Assembly (NCBI GenBank): GCA_015680685.1
Contig: MNCI01000811.1
Location: 176,381 to 240,380, forward strand
DNA from: Gnetum montanum
Lineage: Eukaryota; Streptophyta; Gnetopsida; Gnetales; Gnetaceae
Length of the DNA stretch: 64,000 nt
Direction of reading: 5' to 3'
Below, piece after piece: positions 59,500-64,000 of this stretch. Positions within the stretch are counted from its first letter, which is position 1, and each line of letters starts with the position of its first letter. The notes beneath the pieces are model-generated. The model saw only the letters and a list, made by a program, of their open reading frames with translations. It searched no databases and was not told the DNA's origin. A program made the position numbers and the translations under genes.

Positions 59500-62269
59500 G
59501 ATTACTTAACTTAATCCATTACACTAAGGAAGTTTGTTTCATTGGCCATGGGCTTTTCACCCTAGTTGTGCTTTACTTCCTCCATGTGTTCCAAAAGACA
59601 GACTTCACTTTTAGGCTATGGTTGCTATGGCTCTTCTTTGTTATTTTGACACTAGGCTTTAGCATCCTTTTGTGGCTTTTTGGTTGAAGGAGACAAGGTA
59701 GAGTAGGTTATAGGTATAGCCAAGTTCGGAGTGGGCTTTGATGGGTCCACTTTCTTTCATGACTCCGTTTGCTTGTCTCCCTTGTTGTCAAGCTTTTGAC
59801 TATACTTCCTCCTTTGGTTGGTTGAAATTTTTTGGTTGTTAGCCTTTGGTTGTAAGGAAGAGGTAGTACCATTGGCTACCACAAGGGGTCATTGTACAGT
59901 TGATTGGGCTACAACTATTTGGATTGTATTGGGTTGGGAAACCTTGATGACAAAAGGTTCTCTTGGAGGTATTCGTGATGGTACCCTCACAACAAAGGAA
60001 GATCTTGAGCTATGAAAAGTTGAAGAAGCTCTCTCATTATAAAGGGACACCTGGATCATGGACGGTTCTCTTGCAAGTCTTTAATTGTCATCAATGTTGA
60101 ATGATGAAATAACATAAGGACTATCATTGGCATTCAATAGGTCTCTATAGACCTACATTGACTGGTTTTGTGGTCAAACTAGGTTAGAAGCATCTACAAT
60201 CAGTTCCCTAATATCTATCACCCTTTGTAGGTCATCCTTTAGCACAAAGTAGAAGTCTATATCATGACTACATAGTTGATGATAATGGTAGAAGCAGTCT
60301 AGTTTGAAGTATCTAGGGAACAAGGTATTTCCTTTCATTGCCCGAGAGGGATCTTTGGCTATTTCACATAGTGGCTCATGTTTCTTTCGAGTGACTTTAG
60401 TCATTTATTTATGTTTCATGCACCCACTTCTTAATAGTTTATGAACCAACTCAGACGGTTTTAGTGGCAACTTAGTGTACTTATATCTATCCTTTCTTTG
60501 GAAGTTAGGTCTATTTGTTGTTGATGTATCGGTCCTAGACATTGATGGTTGGTTACTACGGTCATTGGTGGGGGCCTTGGGTAGGTTGAACTTTGGCCCT
60601 TGGTTCATGGTCTTGTTTTCCTTGGTCATGGTTGATATGGTAGTGTTGCTTTGTTTGCTATTTTCTTTGTCTCTTTGAGTATGTTGGTTTTTATATAATA
60701 TATAGGCTAGATCATGGCTGGCCTCTATAGCATCCTCTATGTTTTTAGTTTGTGAGAATGCTTGGCTAAGAGACTATGAATCAAGGTAGTAAATTTTTGA
60801 CTTGATCAAGTCATTAACTACTCCCTTGAATATGGCTAATAAGTGGGCTTTGGCTATGAGCTCTAGTATTTCATTCAGAGTGCATTCCACTATTGAATAA
60901 ATTTTTGTACAAGTTCTAAGGATCCTTGCTTGACCTTCATGAGTTGGTCAAGCGTTCTATCAGGCTTCAAGTTATACTTGAAGAAATTGACAAACTAGGC
61001 TACTAAGTCTTCTAGAGAGGATATAGATCCTCTAGGTAATGCATGATACCAATAGAGTGCTTTCCCAGTCAAAGACATAGGAAAAATCCTCATGATTGTA
61101 TGAGGCCATGGCTACAAGACCAAATATTCAGATCAAAAGGTGATAAGGTGAACATTAGGGTCATCTTCTCTATTATATTTGCTAAATTGTGGAATGAGGA
61201 CACTAGGAGGAAGTGTTAAGGTTGGAACTATAGGACTTATGGAATCATCCTAGTAGAAGTTCATACTCTTCATAGTTTATATCATAGAGGCTTTAAGCCT
61301 CTATAATTCCTCTATTAGGTCTTGGATCATTTGGAAGTCTTGATCCAAGCCTTGAAATGGCCCCATAAATTGTGAGGTTTGTACATAAGGTTGTGGTATC
61401 TATTGTGAGGCTTCTGGCCTCATTATGGGTTTCATGATAGAAGGAAAAGGTTGCTCTATGGTTGTGGCTTGTGGGCCAAACAAAGAAAAAGATGTTTGTA
61501 CTAGTACTTGAGACACAAATGGGACAAACGTAGTGTGTGATCCTTGTGTTATGAGGGGTCTCATGGTGGACCCCATGTGACTAGTTATCAAATTTATGGT
61601 GGTAAAACCCACCATTGATGGTTTTGTATTTCATGGCTATGTTGCAAATGGCATTGATATGTTATAGTTTGTTGCTTGTGACATTGACTAAGTGTGATGC
61701 ATAGCCACAACTAGCATGAGATCTACCGTAGTAGGGTGTAGAGGAGTGGAAAATGGTAGCACCATTCCCATGGAGAAAACAAAAGCATTAGGAAAAGGTT
61801 CTATGACATTGGGGGATGTTTGTTGAAACAACCCTCCAAGGATGTTTTCAAGCTCAGATTCTACCCTAAATTCATCCTCTTCTTCATGTTGTTCCCCAAA
61901 GGTAGGCTTGTCATCTTCTTCCTCTACAACAATCAATTGGACTAGGACACTAGAATAAATGTCATTAAGGGGAATTTCTTCATATGGAAAAGGAATTTAC
62001 TCTTTTCCACCCCTGTGTATGAGCTCAAACTCCCTTTTGGCCTCAACTTCAGTTTGTGGAATTAACATGCCTGCCTATATTTTGGCACAAATTAAGTTAT
62101 AATGATCTTCATTTATGGCTACAAAATTAGGACTCTTCCCTTTGACTCTCAAAGATCACTTGCACTCAATGACTATAGGGTCTTTGGGATCATACACCCT
62201 CATGACTTGTTGGTTATGATCTTCACTAGTGAAGGTAAAGGAAAATTTGGTGGATTTTTGAAAAGGCAT
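59500..62269 (-). pseudogene. gag: E4 gag
   Basis: Start MPFQKSTKFSFTF at 62269. Then K*SLRVKGKSPNFVA, HYNLICAKI and FELIHRGGKE, the same order as E1. The core around 61250-60750 is badly broken. The zinc part reads FYHYHQLCSHDIDFY (first Cys changed to Phe and last Cys to Tyr) at about 60270. SSFVVRVPSRIPPREPFVIK at about 59990-59930 preserves two of the VVRVP repeats. Many stops. Confidence 0.75.
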
Positions 62270-63436
62270 GGTTATAGTGTTGATAATTGCTTAAGAATAT
62301 GCTATAAATGTTAAGATAAGAATAAATTCTAGTGAATGGAATTCAAAAACTCTTAGAGAAAATGAAAAAGGCAAAAACTGATATAATTTCTATAATTAGT
62401 AAGTGTGGGATAAGGGGGGTTTACCCTTTTACCAGAAATAGAATATTGGCAATGTTGGCTTTAAACCTCCCCCAAGTTGGCTTCCCAAGTGCCTCTACAC
62501 TAAGTATGGTAGGGGGAAAAGAAGAGGGATGAGATAATGGAAATATCACACCTTCCTATTCCAATGTTGGAGAGAGGAGAAAAAGTTTGAAGACCAAAAT
62601 GAAAACTTGGTAGTTTCCAAAGATGGTTTTGGCAAGTTTCCAATTTTCATCAAAAAGGAGGGAAAAATGGGCTTGGTTGGTATGGAAACCAATGTTGGTT
62701 TAGTGAAAAATATTATTTCAACAAAAATTTAATGTTTATCAAGGCTTCCATGCTATCATTTCCCTATGAATTCACAACAAATGTTGTGAAATTCTAGCAC
62801 CCAAACCACCTGCAGCTTCCACGTTGAGGTTTCTAGCATAGGGGGGAATGGCAACATTGGATTCCTTGAGAGTTTTGGCTAGAAAATTTCTTCCAATTTG
62901 CATCGAAAGTAGATCTAGTTATAAAATTGGTTTCAAACTTCACCAGCACTAGCCTCCCAACTACTTCCACATTGGGTATGGTAGACTAAGGAAAGAAGGG
63001 GGGTGAGATGATAGGAATCTCATACCTCTTAGCTCAATGTTGATGGGGTGATAGGTTGAAAACCAAAGTAGAAAGTTATTAGTTTCTACTAAGATTAATT
63101 CTAGGTAGTTGCTAATTCTCTCAGCTTGGAAAAATGGGGGAAAAAGTCAACTCACAGATGAGTTGAACCACCCACTTTTAGAAGCTAGAAAATAAAATTT
63201 TGGCAACAAAAATAATTGGAGAAAGAGATACCAACACTAGCTTTGGGCTTTAAAATTTATAGAAAGTGCTGTGAAAAAACAAAATCCAACCACCTGCAAC
63301 TTCCATGATGTAGTTTTGATCATAAGGGGGGAAAGACCAACATTTATTTTTCAAATGTTTTGGCTACAAAAAATGAAGAAAGAGTTTGTAAAAGGCTATG
63401 AAAATGATAGATCTAGATATAGAATTTAGGCAAAGG
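62270..63436 (-). other. E4 leader
   Basis: No gene is supported. Repeated words like TTCCACATTGGGTATGGTAG/CCAATGTTGG at 62490-63050 recall the 180-bp array words of the same element. Confidence 0.45.
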
Positions 63437-63453
63437 TCCTCCTTCTAGTACCA
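63437..63453 (-). other. E4 primer binding site
   Basis: On the minus strand TGGTACTAGAAGGAGGA, close to E1 and E3. It places the E4 5' LTR just to the right. Confidence 0.65.
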
Positions 63454-63464
63454 AGAAAAAATAT

Positions 63465-64000
63465 TGCAACCAAAAACCTTGATTGCTAAAATGGGAAGGT
63501 AAACAAGGATCCTTGATGCAAGCAGTTTCTCAACCCCAAATCCCCAAGGCCTTCACAACAAAAATGGGATTCAGGGTTCCTTGGCCAACTGAACATATCA
63601 ACCAAGGACTTGGAAGATGAAAAACATGAAAATATAAATAAATCCAAATAATGCACAAATAATAACTTTATTTTTGAACACAAAACTTAAAACTTAAAAC
63701 TTATTGAGAAAAGAATAACGAATAACCTAGAGAAATGTTTAAAAATGGTGCCTATATGAGCAAAAAAAGGGATTTAGTTGAGCAAGAGTTCAAATCCCAT
63801 TGAATTCAAGATGATCTACTTCATAATCTAGGTGTTAAGCCACTCTTGATGTTATCAAACCTTCCTTTGTTACTACAACCTTGGATCTACTAATTTGGTC
63901 ACTCCTAGGGGGATGATAAAGATGGAATGTTTGGATGCCAAGTTGCTCCACGCAGGGGTTGGAATCTCAAAAGTGCAATGTTAACACCAAAATTCACCAA
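63465..64000 (-). repeat. E4 5' LTR, U5 end (partial)
   Basis: Inferred from the primer site; the LTR end is probably TTGCA. No strong U5 motif was recognised. It runs off the window. Confidence 0.4.

Noticed and set aside
1-64000. tRNA, rRNA or host protein-coding genes
   Set aside because: None could be recognised on either strand by eye; a tRNAscan or protein search was not possible here.

Overview
This window is nuclear DNA from a land plant. It holds no host gene that I can recognise. It is a nest of large, decayed LTR retrotransposons of the Ty3/gypsy order, Tat/Ogre-like: the reverse transcriptase is followed by two RNase H domains, the second of the 'archaeal' FDGAS type. Species cannot be read from the sequence; the sprawling nested repeats and CpG-type decay suggest a large plant genome.

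Five related elements, called E0-E4 here, can be separated. E4 is the oldest (minus strand; pol remnant 28603-29600, antisense gene 34534-36640, gag-protease 58650-62269, primer site 63437-63453, 5' LTR from about 63465). E3 (minus strand, 37501-58294, 20.8 kb, both LTRs) sits inside E4 with a 5-bp target duplication GTAGA. E2 (plus strand; antisense gene 1107-2115, pol 21150-24580, 3' LTR 26299-28602) lies inside the E4-type pol. E1 (plus strand, 3609-20682, 17.1 kb, both LTRs) lies inside E2 with target duplication CCATG. E0 (only the end of its LTR, 1 to about 1106) cuts the antisense gene of E2. Debris of a different Ty3/gypsy lineage and a near-perfect 200-bp inverted repeat with unresolved bases lie at 29549-30720.

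The shared layout is unusual: LTR - primer site - leader - gag - protease - junction array J1 - an antisense, multi-exon gene - junction array J2 - RT/RNase H/aRNase H/integrase - junction array J3 - polypurine tract - LTR. The antisense gene thus splits protease from reverse transcriptase. It starts with a short basic exon. A domain follows that resembles the FCP1/NIF (HAD) phosphatase fold, with its catalytic aspartates missing in every copy. Next comes a part resembling the 'putative plant transposon protein' domain, then a charged tail. In E1, E2 and E3 the phosphatase-like exon is exactly 450 nt, with matching splice sites.

The three junctions carry short repeated units, each a small palindrome (GTC-N6-GAC or GGCC-N6-GGCC) followed by TTAAACTGGCA. 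Stem bases co-vary, and the J1, J2 and J3 variants are kept separately in E1 and E3. These arrays and the antisense gene are the best candidates for something not yet described. E1 is the youngest: its gag and pol are open except for point stops. None of the elements looks autonomous as it stands. Of the 872 unknown bases (8333-9204), part falls where the protease of E1 should be.
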